DNA from: Kitasatospora sp. NBC_00315
GTDB taxonomy: Bacteria; Actinomycetota; Actinomycetes; Streptomycetales; Streptomycetaceae
Assembly: GCF_041435095.1 (NCBI RefSeq)
Contig: NZ_CP108025.1
Coordinates: forward strand, 2,604,001 to 2,668,000
Direction of reading: 5' to 3'
Length of the DNA: 64,000 nucleotides
A program made the translations under genes and the position numbers. The notes below the pieces were generated by a model. It ran no database searches and was not told the origin of the DNA. It worked only from the letters and a program-made list of their open reading frames with translations. Each line of letters opens with the position of its first letter. The first letter of the stretch is position 1. Below are positions 41,591 to 51,722 of the stretch, piece by piece.

Positions 41591-42904
41591 ATGCCGATCT
41601 GCCCGAGGGGCCATGAGTCGCAGGCCGAGGACTGGTGCGACTTCTGCGGCTTCCCGATGACACCGCCGCCCGGCCTGGCCGTACCGGGCCGGGTCGCGCC
41701 CGCCCCGGCGCAGCCCGCTCCCGCGCCGGCCCGGGCGTTCCCGGACGTCACCGAGGGGCTCACGGTCTGCCCGATCTGCCGCAGCCCGCAGACCGGCCGG
41801 TACTGCGAGGAGTGCGGGTACGACTACGACCTCTCCTCCCCCTCGCGCCGCCAACCGCCCGCGCCGGCGCCCGCGAGCCTCGCGCCCCCGGCTCCACCGG
41901 CACCCGCGGCGCCGGGCGGCATCCCGGCCGCGTACGGCGGTACCCGGGCACCCCAGCAGGCCCAGCAGGCCCAGCAGGCCCAGCAGCCGCCCCGGCCGCA
42001 GCAGCCGGGGGCCCCCTCCGGCGGGTACGGCTACCCGCAGCCGTCGTCCTACGAGCCGCGGGCCGAGTACGAGAAGCCCGCGCCGTACGAGCGGCCGACG
42101 TTCGAGAAGCCCGCGCCGTACGAGCCCCCCGCGCCGTACGAGCAGGCGCCGTACGAACAGCCCCGGTACGAGCAGGCCCCTTACGAGCAGCCGCAGTACG
42201 AGCAGCGCGGCTACGAGCAGCCCGGGGCCTACCCCGAACCCGCTCCGTACCAGGAGCCCGGCGGGTACCAGGAGCCCGGCCGTCCGTACGAGCAGCCGGG
42301 CGGGTACCGGCAGCCGGACGGGTTCGAGCGCCCCGGTGCGCAGGAGTCGGCCGGCGGCCCGGTCTACGCGCAGCCGGGGCCGACCCCGCAGGGTGAGGAG
42401 TTCGGCACCTCCTTCAAGCTCGCCCCGCCGCTCGTCCCGGGCTCGGCGCGGACCCCCGCGCACGGCGTCGCCTCCCCGGGGGCCGAGCAGACCCGCGGGA
42501 CCTGGATGGCGGTGGTCTCCGCCGACCGCGAGTACTTCACCGACATGATGGCGCGCAGCGGTCCCGAGGCCGCCGGGCTGTTCTTCCCGCCGTACTGCCC
42601 GGAGCGGCGGATCCCGCTGACCGGGCGGGGCCAGCTGCGGATCGGCCGGCGCAGCCAGCAGCGCGGCACCGTGCCGGAGATCGATCTCTCGGTGCCCCCG
42701 GAGGACCCGGGGGCCTCGCACCAGCACGCGCTGCTGGCCGAGCAGGCGGACGGCAGCTGGGTGCTGGTGGACCAGGACTCCACCAACGGCACGACGGTCA
42801 ACGGCGGCGCGGAGTCGGTCGCCCCGCACACCGCTATCCCGCTGAACGACGGGGACCGCGTGCACGTCGGCGCCTGGACCACGATCACGCTGCACCGTTC
42901 CTGA
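41591..42904 (+). CDS. FHA-domain protein with zinc ribbons and Tyr/Gln/Pro-rich linker
   Basis: 437 residues. Two ribbons at the N-terminus (CPRGH-CDFC at 4-19; CPIC-CEEC at about 60-78) are followed by a low-complexity region (about 90-260) with many YEQ/YEKP/YEP units and an AQQ run, then the FHA domain at about 340-435: LRIGRRSQQRG, SHQHALLAEQADGSW, DSTNGTTVNGG. FHA domains bind phosphothreonine. Mycobacterial PknG acts on an FHA protein (GarA) that controls glutamate enzymes, so this is an attractive candidate target or reader, though it lacks the GarA N-terminal phosphorylation motif. Confidence 0.9.
   Translation: MPICPRGHESQAEDWCDFCGFPMTPPPGLAVPGRVAPAPAQPAPAPARAFPDVTEGLTVCPICRSPQTGRYCEECGYDYDLSSPSRRQPPAPAPASLAPPAPPAPAAPGGIPAAYGGTRAPQQAQQAQQAQQPPRPQQPGAPSGGYGYPQPSSYEPRAEYEKPAPYERPTFEKPAPYEPPAPYEQAPYEQPRYEQAPYEQPQYEQRGYEQPGAYPEPAPYQEPGGYQEPGRPYEQPGGYRQPDGFERPGAQESAGGPVYAQPGPTPQGEEFGTSFKLAPPLVPGSARTPAHGVASPGAEQTRGTWMAVVSADREYFTDMMARSGPEAAGLFFPPYCPERRIPLTGRGQLRIGRRSQQRGTVPEIDLSVPPEDPGASHQHALLAEQADGSWVLVDQDSTNGTTVNGGAESVAPHTAIPLNDGDRVHVGAWTTITLHRS
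41954..41986. repeat. Tandem 9-bp coding repeat in the FHA gene
   Basis: CAGCAGGCC is present three times in a row (41954-41980) plus CAGCAG, encoding a QQA run. It is part of a low-complexity linker and may be slippage-prone. Confidence 0.85.
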
Positions 42905-42920
42905 GAGATCCCCGCTGCGG

Positions 42921-42943
42921 GGCCGGGCCACAGCGGCCCGGTC
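42921..42943 (+). terminator. Hairpin at the end of the PknG operon
   Basis: GGCCGGGCC (42921-42929) pairs with GGCCCGGTC (42935-42943), with one wobble, around ACAGC. It begins 17 nt after the FHA stop and is the first hairpin after the seven-gene run. Confidence 0.6.
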
Positions 42944-43098
42944 CCGGTCGCGGTCCCGAGGCCGACGGGGCGCCGGCCCACCGCCGGCCCCCGCGGCCGC
43001 GGGCCGGCCGGAGCACTCCGGCGCGGGATGCGAACGATCTTCAATAAAATCGCACAGAGTGCTGCCGCGAACGTGCCCCTCCCCTACTGTCAGGGCAC

Positions 43099-44012
<914 letters not shown>

Positions 44013-44016
<4 letters not shown>

Positions 44017-45182
44017 GCGCCGAGGAGACGGCGACCGCCGCCGACCGTGGCAGTGTCCCCGCCCAGCGCACCGCCGGCCCCGGCGGTGCCCGGCCCGGTG
44101 CGGCCGACGAGCGGGTCAGCGCCTTCCGCAGCCTCTCCCGGGTGATGATCGTGGCGTTCGTGCGGGACCGCACGGCCGTCTTCTTCGTGATCCTCTTCCC
44201 GCTGATGTTCCTGCTGCTCTTCGGCACCCTGCTCAAGGGCGCCGGCAGCCCGCACGCCAAGGTCGCCCAGGTCGGCGCCGTCCAGCTGCTGGACTCGGTC
44301 CAGGGCGACGGGCGGACCGAGCTGGAGAAGGTCCTCAGCATCACCAGGACCGACGACGCGGCCGGGGCACTGGCCAAGGTCAAGAAGGGCGAGCTGGACG
44401 CACTCGTCCAGCAGGGTCCGGACGGCCGGATCGAGCTGCGCTTCAGCGCCGCCGACCAGGTCCGCGCCGCCAGCGTGCAGGGCATCGTGAACGCCGTGAT
44501 CCAGCAGGCCAACCAGGAGGCCAGTGGCAAGCCGGCCGCCTTCACCCTGGACGCGGCCCAGGTCGAGGACAACTCGCTCAAGCCGATCCAGTTCCTCACC
44601 CCCGGCCTGCTGGGCTGGGCGGTCGCCACCGGAGCCGTCTTCGGGGCCTCGCTGACGCTGGTCTCCTGGCGCCAGAAGAAGGTGCTGCGCAGGCTGCGGC
44701 TCGCGCCGGTGAGCCCGGTCGCGATCATCTCCTCGCGGGTCGCGGTGAGCATCCTCACCGCGCTCACCCAGACCGCGGTGTTCCTGGGGGTGGCGACCAC
44801 GCCCTTCTTCGGGCTGAAGCTGACCGGCAGCTGGTGGCTGATCATCCCGCTGGTGATCTGCGCCACGATCGCCTTCATGTCGATCGGCCTGCTGGCCGGA
44901 TCGCTGGCGAAGACGGAGGAGGCGGCGAACGGCATCTCGCAGATCATCGTGCTGCCGATGTCCTTCCTCTCCGGGTCGTTCTTCCCGATGGACGACGCCC
45001 CGACCTGGCTGAAGACGCTCTCCGACGCCTTCCCGCTGAAGCACATGGTCACCGCCTCCCAGGCGGTGCTCAGCCGGGGCGGCGGACTGTCGGACGCGCT
45101 GCCCACCATGGGCGGACTGCTGCTCTTCGCCGCCGTCCTGACCGCGATCGCCTCCCGCTTCTTCCGCTGGGAGGACGCCTGA
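44013..45182 (+). CDS. ABC-2 type transporter permease (exporter)
   Basis: 389 residues. An N-terminal TM (FFVILFPLMFLLLFGTLL) is followed by a large extracytoplasmic domain (about 85-200), then five TM helices (about 205-380; GLLGWAVATGAVFGASLTLV, IAFMSIGLLAGSLA, GISQIIVLPMSFLSGSFFPM). This is the ABC-2 layout of drug and lipid exporters. It overlaps the ATPase gene by four bases. Substrate unknown. Confidence 0.93.
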
Positions 45183-45237
45183 GCGGTGCGCCGGGTGCCT
45201 GTCGGGCCCCCGACGGACGCCCGGCGCACGGTCGACG

Positions 45238-45283
45238 AGCGCCCGGTGAGTTCCCGCTGAGCGTCCGGTGAGTTCCCGCTGAG
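45238..45283. repeat. 22-bp direct repeat, two copies
   Basis: A 22-bp unit beginning AGCGCCCGGTGAGTTCCCGC occurs at 45238-45259 and again at 45260-45281 with one change, followed by AG. It lies between the exporter and the haemoglobin gene, about 80 bp before the latter. Confidence 0.85.
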
Positions 45284-45359
45284 TGCCTCCTGGCGCGGTC
45301 GGGGTCGTACGCCGAAAGTCCTGGTGTACGACCCCGACGGCGTCTGCGACCATGGTCGG

Positions 45360-45761
45360 GTGACTGAGATCGGGCATGACACACGCAGCGAGGAGACCTT
45401 TTTCGACGCGGTCGGCGGCGAGGAGACCTTCCGGCGGCTGGTGCACCGGTTCTACCAGGGCGTCGCCGGGGACGAGTTGCTGCGCCCGATGTACCCGGAG
45501 GACCTCGGCCCGGCCGAGGAGCGCTTCGCCCTGTTCCTGATCCAGTACTGGGGCGGCCCCCGCACGTACAGCGATCAGCGCGGACACCCCCGGCTGCGGA
45601 TGCGGCACGTGCCGTTCAAGGTCGACCGCGCCGCGCACGACGCCTGGCTCCGGCACATGCGCACGGCGCTGGACGAACTCGCCCTGGCGCCGGACGCGGA
45701 GCGCCAGCTCTGGGACTACCTCACCTACGCCGCCGCCTCGATGATCAACACCGCCGGCTGA
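45360..45761 (+). CDS. glbO: Group II truncated haemoglobin
   Basis: 133 residues from GTG 45360. The truncated globin pattern is clear: FFDAVGGEETFRRLVHRFYQ, LLRPMYPEDLGPAEERFALF, then the group II signature QYWGGPRTYSDQRGHPRLRM and the proximal-side HVPFKVDRAAHDAW. It binds haem and oxygen or NO and probably protects against reactive species or supports respiration. GACCAT six bases before the start may be a weak leaderless -10 box. Confidence 0.93.
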   Translation: MTEIGHDTRSEETFFDAVGGEETFRRLVHRFYQGVAGDELLRPMYPEDLGPAEERFALFLIQYWGGPRTYSDQRGHPRLRMRHVPFKVDRAAHDAWLRHMRTALDELALAPDAERQLWDYLTYAAASMINTAG

Positions 45762-45780
45762 CACCGCGCGACCGCCCCGA

Positions 45781-45798
45781 CCGTCACACACGTGACGG
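45781..45798. terminator. Hairpin between convergent genes
   Basis: CCGTCAC-ACAC-GTGACGG, seven perfect pairs, between the haemoglobin stop and the stop of the convergent hypothetical gene. Confidence 0.6.
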
Positions 45799-45827
45799 CC
45801 GGCCCGGTGACGGGGGACGACCGGCGG

Positions 45828-46571
45828 TCAGCCCCGCAGCGGGCTGAGCCCGAGCCCGGCCCCCGGCGCGGAGACCGTCCGGACCGCGACCGACCCTGCC
45901 GGCGCGCTCAGCCGCAGCCACGCTCCGGCCCGGTGCACCGTGAGCGGCGCGGCCGGCTTCAGGAACCCGATCACGTACGAGGCGTGGGCGGCGCGCAGCG
46001 GCAGCGCGGGCACCGCGGTCAGCGGGCGGGACCAGATCTCGTCCGCCAGAGCGTCCAGTACGGCGCGGGTGCGGTGGTGCTCGGGCACCGCCTCGCTGCG
46101 CTCCCTGAACTCGCGCACCGCCGCCGTCAGCTCGGGCACGACCTCGACGGCCGGTGGCGCGGCCAGCAGCCGCCAGCCCGTCCGGGGCGGCAGCAGGCCG
46201 GCCCAGGCGGGGCCGGTGACCGGCGCGGGAAGCGTCACGGTGTTCGCGCCGTCGTCGATGTCGTCCAGCAGCCGTCCCGCCGAGACCGTGCGGTCCACCG
46301 GCGTGAGCGGCCCGGCCAGCCGAGCCGTCCGGACGGCCACGGCGCCCGAGCTGCCCAGTGGCAGCCGCCCGAAGACGGCGAGCACGCCCGGCGCCGCCTC
46401 CTCCTGCGCCGGGAGCCGCCCGGCCTGCCCGCCGGCCTGCCCGCCGCCCTGCCCGACGGCCTGCAGCCGCACCGCCGCCGCCCGGTCGAAGCGCAACAGT
46501 CGCACCAGGAAGGCGGCGAGATCGGCGGCCTCCCCGGCGTCGCCGAGGACGAGGCGGGCGGTACTGGTCAA
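45828..46571 (-). CDS. Conserved actinobacterial hypothetical protein (TTG start likely)
   Basis: 247 residues if started at TTG 46571; GGAG lies about ten bases upstream, and no ATG or GTG is available nearby in frame. The N-terminus (LTSTARLVLGDAGEAADLAA, FLVRLLRFDRAAAVRLQ) reads like a folded alpha/beta start; residues 45-70 contain a GGQAGGQAG low-complexity stretch; the end has LPLRAAHASYVIGFL and beta-rich segments. I recognise no family. It precedes nothing in operon and converges on the haemoglobin gene. Confidence 0.75.
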   Translation of the reverse strand: MTSTARLVLGDAGEAADLAAFLVRLLRFDRAAAVRLQAVGQGGGQAGGQAGRLPAQEEAAPGVLAVFGRLPLGSSGAVAVRTARLAGPLTPVDRTVSAGRLLDDIDDGANTVTLPAPVTGPAWAGLLPPRTGWRLLAAPPAVEVVPELTAAVREFRERSEAVPEHHRTRAVLDALADEIWSRPLTAVPALPLRAAHASYVIGFLKPAAPLTVHRAGAWLRLSAPAGSVAVRTVSAPGAGLGLSPLRG

Positions 46572-46789
46572 CGGTGGCTCACTCCGGATCGGCGATACGT
46601 GGCGGACGGACGGCGCCGGGTTCTCCCCGGACGGCGCCGCGCCCCACCCGGACGACGGCGCGATCGGACGCACTCGCGGCGGCCCGGAGAGGCTCCTTGC
46701 CGCGGGACGCGCCAGCCGCAGGGCGAGGAGTCCGCACGCGGCCGCGCGCCCGGCTGCACGGCGCAGGTGGCCGCGGTGGTCGGGGGCGG

Positions 46790-47239
46790 TCAGGCCGCGA
46801 CGGCGGCCGCGGGCTTCTCGGCATCCATGAAACGGCCGAGGAAGTCGCGTTCCACGGCGCTGATCCGGCGCGGCCGGCCGGCCTGCAGGTCGTACGGGAC
46901 GACGACGGTCGACGCCCGGACGTAGACCGTCTCGGTGCCGTCCTCGGCGGTGTCCTTGACCTCGTACGACACGCTCAGCGACGCGGCGCCGATCCGGGTG
47001 ACCCAGGTCTCGATGGTGACCGGCTCCGGCCGGTGCACCAGGGGGAGCTTGTAGTCGATCTCGTGCCGGGCCACCACGGAGCCGCCCGCGAACTCCCCGG
47101 CACCCGCCTCGGCGGCCTGGGTGAACATGAAGTCGATCCGGGCCTCCTCCAGGTAGCGCAGGAAGACCACGTTGTTGACGTGCCCGAAGGCGTCCATGTC
47201 GGACCACCGCAGCGGGCAGGCGTAGATGTGGCGTGCCAC
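46790..47239 (-). CDS. Acyl-CoA thioesterase (4-hydroxybenzoyl-CoA thioesterase-like hot dog)
   Basis: 149 residues from GTG 47239, with GGAG seven bases upstream. The single hot-dog domain carries the active-site signature RWSDMDAFGHVNNVVFLRYL (catalytic Asp in SDMD), followed by EARIDFM and VVARHEIDYKLPLVHRPEPV. It hydrolyses acyl-CoA thioesters; the chain preference is unknown. It lies downstream of ettA in the same direction, beyond a terminator-like hairpin. Confidence 0.92.
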   Translation of the reverse strand: MARHIYACPLRWSDMDAFGHVNNVVFLRYLEEARIDFMFTQAAEAGAGEFAGGSVVARHEIDYKLPLVHRPEPVTIETWVTRIGAASLSVSYEVKDTAEDGTETVYVRASTVVVPYDLQAGRPRRISAVERDFLGRFMDAEKPAAAVAA

Positions 47240-47295
47240 AGGCGTTCTCCTCAAACTTCCGGTGCCCCGTCGGTCTCCGATGAGCCTACGGGCGG

Positions 47296-47336
47296 CGGCC
47301 CGGCAGACCGCCCCATGGGGCAAGCCTGCCGGGCCG
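47296..47336 (-). terminator. Branched hairpin downstream of ettA
   Basis: CGGCCCGGCAG (47296-47306) pairs with CTGCCGGGCCG (47326-47336). Inside, GCCCCATGGGGC (47310-47321) is itself a palindrome. It starts about 60 nt after the ettA stop on the minus strand. Confidence 0.65.
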
Positions 47337-47397
47337 GCGTTGCGAGAAGGTCGCCGTCGGGCGGCGTGCCCCGACGGCGGGCCTCCTCACGCGGTGA

Positions 47398-49062
<1,665 letters not shown>

Positions 49063-49182
49063 GTGAGATCGCTCCGGCGTCGTCGGGAGTATTCGGCTTG
49101 CAGCCTTCCATTGTGCCGCACCGGGCCGGACCTCCCGAACGCCCGTGGTAGCGGCCCCGGTCCGCCCGGCCCGCCGCGTGCG

Positions 49183-49225
49183 GACGGCCCGGTCCTGCGC
49201 GCGATTCGCGCAGGACCGGGCCGTC
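49183..49225. terminator. 19-bp perfect hairpin between surface-protein gene and ettA
   Basis: Positions 49183-49201 pair without a mismatch with 49207-49225 around a CGATT loop. It lies 84 nt after the surface-protein stop on the minus strand and 121 nt upstream of the ettA start. Confidence 0.88.
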
Positions 49226-49308
49226 GGACACGAGCACCGGGGCGGAGCGTCACTCCGGGTCGGCACGCCGGCGCGGTTCGGGCCGCGCCGGCGGGGGTGT
49301 ACCGCGGA

Positions 49309-50760
49309 TCAGGCCGCGTTGCCGCTGTGGCGACCGCGACGGCGCAGGACGAAGACCGCGGCGCCACCGGCCAGGACCAGCGCACCGGCGACACCGGCGA
49401 GCACCGGGGTGGCGCTGCTGCCACCGGTGGCGGCGAGACCGCCGCCCGGGGTGGCGGAGGCGCTGGCGGTGGCCTTGGTGCCGGCGGGAACGGAGGCGGA
49501 GGCGGTCGCCGACGGCGAGGCCGAGGGGGTGGTCACGCTGGTGACCTTGCAGTCCAGGACGCCCTTGAACTCCTGGGCGAAGCCGTTGGGCCCGGAGACC
49601 TTGATGTCGTACGCGGTGTCCTCGGCGACCGGGACGAGCGCCTTTCCGGACTTGCCCGGCTGCACGGTGACCGAGGTGCCCGGCTGGACCGTGACGGTCG
49701 CGGGCTGGTCACCGGTGTTGGTGACCGTCACCTCGACGCCGCCCTGGGCGCAGTCGACCTCGGAGGTGGCGGCGAGGATCGCGCCCTTGGCCTTGGTCCA
49801 GGTGGCCTTGGCCGTGTCGGTGACGTTGAGCTTGCTGGAGCCGGCCAGGATCATGGTCTGGCTGTGGCTCTCGGTGGTGTAGCCCTTGCTCAGGAAGACC
49901 CGGCCGGTCGGCACCACGGTGCTGGCCGAGGCGCTCACGGTGGCGGAGCCGTCGGCCGCGTCGGCCGGGACGGCCAGGAAGAACTGGGTGTCCTTGGCGA
50001 TCGGGCCCTTCAGGGCGCCGACCGGCTTGCCGTCCTTGTCGACCAGGGCGGCCTTGCCCGCGGTGTCACCGGAGACCGACAGCTTGACCTCGTCGGCGCT
50101 GCTGTTGAGCGTGAACGGGCCGAGCTTGTCGCCGGTCTTGCCGGCCACGGCCTCGGGGGCGATGGTGAGCGAGGGCTTCGGCTCGGCCGCGATGCCCTTG
50201 TTCGTGTCGCCCACCAGGTAGGCGGTGAGCTTCGCGGCGTTCGCGTTCTTCGGCGTGGCGTGGGTCTTGCCGTCCGAGAAGTGCCAGATCGCGGCCTGGG
50301 TGCCGGCCGCGGCGTCCTGCTTGGAGAGCTTGTCCGCGCCGACGGTCTTGGCGAGCGCCGTGAGGTCGGTGACCTTGGGGTAGGAGTTCTCCAGGATCCA
50401 GCGGATCTTGGCCGCGGCGTCCGCCTTGGCCGCCCCGCCGAGCGAGCTCGACTTCCAGTCGGCCTCCTGGTACTCCACGCTCTTGTCGAGCCGGACACCG
50501 TGGTCGATGTCGATGCAGTACGTCTGGATCGTGCCGTCCGCCGTCTTGAGGGTGAACAGACCGCCCTCCTCGGTGCGACCGGGCTCGACCGAGATCTCCT
50601 CGCTCTCCATGGTCGGCTGCAGGACGGCGGTGACCCCCGCCCCCGCGCCGTCGGCGGCCGTCGCCGAGCCGGTGCCCAGAAGGCTCCCGCCGACGACCAA
50701 GGTGGACGTGAGCATGACAGTAGCTATACGGGGAAGAGCCCCCCGCTGCCTGTGGAACAT
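49309..50760 (-). CDS. Thioester-domain surface protein with LAxTG sorting signal
   Basis: 483 residues from ATG 50760 (GGAGG eight bases upstream). Signal peptide to about residue 35 (SATA-ADGA). A thioester domain follows: Cys82 in TYCIDIDHG and Gln155 in TQAAIWHFSDG, the pair that forms the Cys-Gln bond used to attach covalently to host or substrate amines. Two Ig-like segments (about 190-310 and 330-420) follow, then a Ser/Ala/Pro linker and LAATGG, a hydrophobic helix and RRRGRHSGNAA: the class E sortase signal of actinomycetes. The protein should be anchored to peptidoglycan and exposed on the hyphal surface, probably in adhesion. Confidence 0.9.
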   Translation of the reverse strand: MFHRQRGALPRIATVMLTSTLVVGGSLLGTGSATAADGAGAGVTAVLQPTMESEEISVEPGRTEEGGLFTLKTADGTIQTYCIDIDHGVRLDKSVEYQEADWKSSSLGGAAKADAAAKIRWILENSYPKVTDLTALAKTVGADKLSKQDAAAGTQAAIWHFSDGKTHATPKNANAAKLTAYLVGDTNKGIAAEPKPSLTIAPEAVAGKTGDKLGPFTLNSSADEVKLSVSGDTAGKAALVDKDGKPVGALKGPIAKDTQFFLAVPADAADGSATVSASASTVVPTGRVFLSKGYTTESHSQTMILAGSSKLNVTDTAKATWTKAKGAILAATSEVDCAQGGVEVTVTNTGDQPATVTVQPGTSVTVQPGKSGKALVPVAEDTAYDIKVSGPNGFAQEFKGVLDCKVTSVTTPSASPSATASASVPAGTKATASASATPGGGLAATGGSSATPVLAGVAGALVLAGGAAVFVLRRRGRHSGNAA

Positions 50761-50852
50761 GTGTGATCCCTCCGGGCCGGGCGATGCCGATGGCAGCCCG
50801 CCCTGCATTGCCACGCCCCTGCGGCGCCGCTGCACTTGTGTGAACCATAGGC

Positions 50853-50858
50853 ATCATA
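50853..50858 (-). promoter_or_regulatory. Candidate -10 box of the surface-protein gene
   Basis: TATGAT on the minus strand with TTTGCG about 16 bases upstream as a possible -35. Transcription would start near 50846, a leader of about 85 nt. Confidence 0.4.
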
Positions 50859-50898
50859 TTGAGCCGCGAGGGCGCGCAAACCACCGTGCCGAATCCGG

Positions 50899-50919
50899 AC
50901 GATACCGTATCTGTATCGT
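50899..50919. promoter_or_regulatory. ACGATAC-N7-GTATCGT palindrome upstream of the surface-protein gene
   Basis: Seven-base perfect arms around CGTATCT. The inner GATAC-C-GTATC is itself palindromic, so the half-site GTATC occurs three times. It lies about 50-70 bp upstream of the predicted start site, the position of an activator, in an A+T-rich pocket. Confidence 0.55.
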
Positions 50920-51059
50920 TATCAACCCCGAGATCGTCCGCTTCTTCTGACGATCAGCCAGCATCTCCCGAGGAATCGACGGAGCCCGGAATTGCGCCTT
51001 CGATAGGTCAAGAAGTATCTCGATCGGCACACTTGACGACTCCATGTGACACCTGACGC

Positions 51060-51722
51060 TCACACGACGGCCACCTCCCCGTCGGTGGACGGGCCACCCG
51101 CGGACCTCCCCTCGGCCGCCACCGACGCCCGCCTCGCGGCGACCGCCGCGACGATCCAGTCGGGCACCGGCGGCTCCTCCGGCACCCCGCCCTGCTGCTC
51201 CCGACCGGCTCCGGGAGCGCCGGCAAGACCCTCGGCGACGCCCGCCACCCCGCCCGCCACTCCCCCCGCGGCCAGTGCGGCGGGGCCCCGTTCGACGCCC
51301 CCGGGATCAGCGCCGATCGGCCAGGGCGCCGCCGAACCGCCCGACTGCTGCTCCGACTTGCTCCGGACCGCCCACCGGAACGCCGAGGTGCCGCGACTCA
51401 GGTCGTGTCCGACCGACCGGGCATCGATCTCCACCGCGCTGCGGCGGCGCTCCCCCTCGTCCCACTCCCTGACCCGCAGTCGGCCGCTCACCACCACCGG
51501 ATCCCCCTTGCTCAACGAGCTGACCAGATTGGCCGCGAGCCAGCGCCAGGCGACCACCGTCACCCAGTGGGTGTCGCCGTCGACCCAGTCGCCCTTGACC
51601 CGGTCGTAGCGGCGCTCGGTGGCCACCAGCCGGAAGTTGGCCACCGGCACCCCGCCCGTCGTCCGGGCGTAGGTCACCGGCGAGGCCACATTGCCGACCA
51701 TCGTCACCAGGGTCTCGTTCAC
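51060..51722 (-). CDS. ssb: Single-stranded DNA-binding protein (orphan paralogue)
   Basis: 220 residues from GTG 51722 (GGAGGG six bases upstream). The OB-fold occupies residues 1-115: NETLVTMVGNVASPVTYART, VANFRLVATERRYDRVKGDW, THWVTVVAWRWLAANLVSSL, KGDPVVVSGRLRVREWDEGE. The C-terminal ~100 residues are Gly/Ala/Pro-rich and end STDGEVAVV, lacking the acidic DDDIPF-type tip that recruits replication partners. The replicative ssb sits with rpsF/rpsR in these bacteria; this is a separate copy, comparable to the second SSB used in chromosome segregation. Two DnaA-box-like sequences lie in front of it. Confidence 0.9.
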   Translation of the reverse strand: MNETLVTMVGNVASPVTYARTTGGVPVANFRLVATERRYDRVKGDWVDGDTHWVTVVAWRWLAANLVSSLSKGDPVVVSGRLRVREWDEGERRRSAVEIDARSVGHDLSRGTSAFRWAVRSKSEQQSGGSAAPWPIGADPGGVERGPAALAAGGVAGGVAGVAEGLAGAPGAGREQQGGVPEEPPVPDWIVAAVAARRASVAAEGRSAGGPSTDGEVAVV

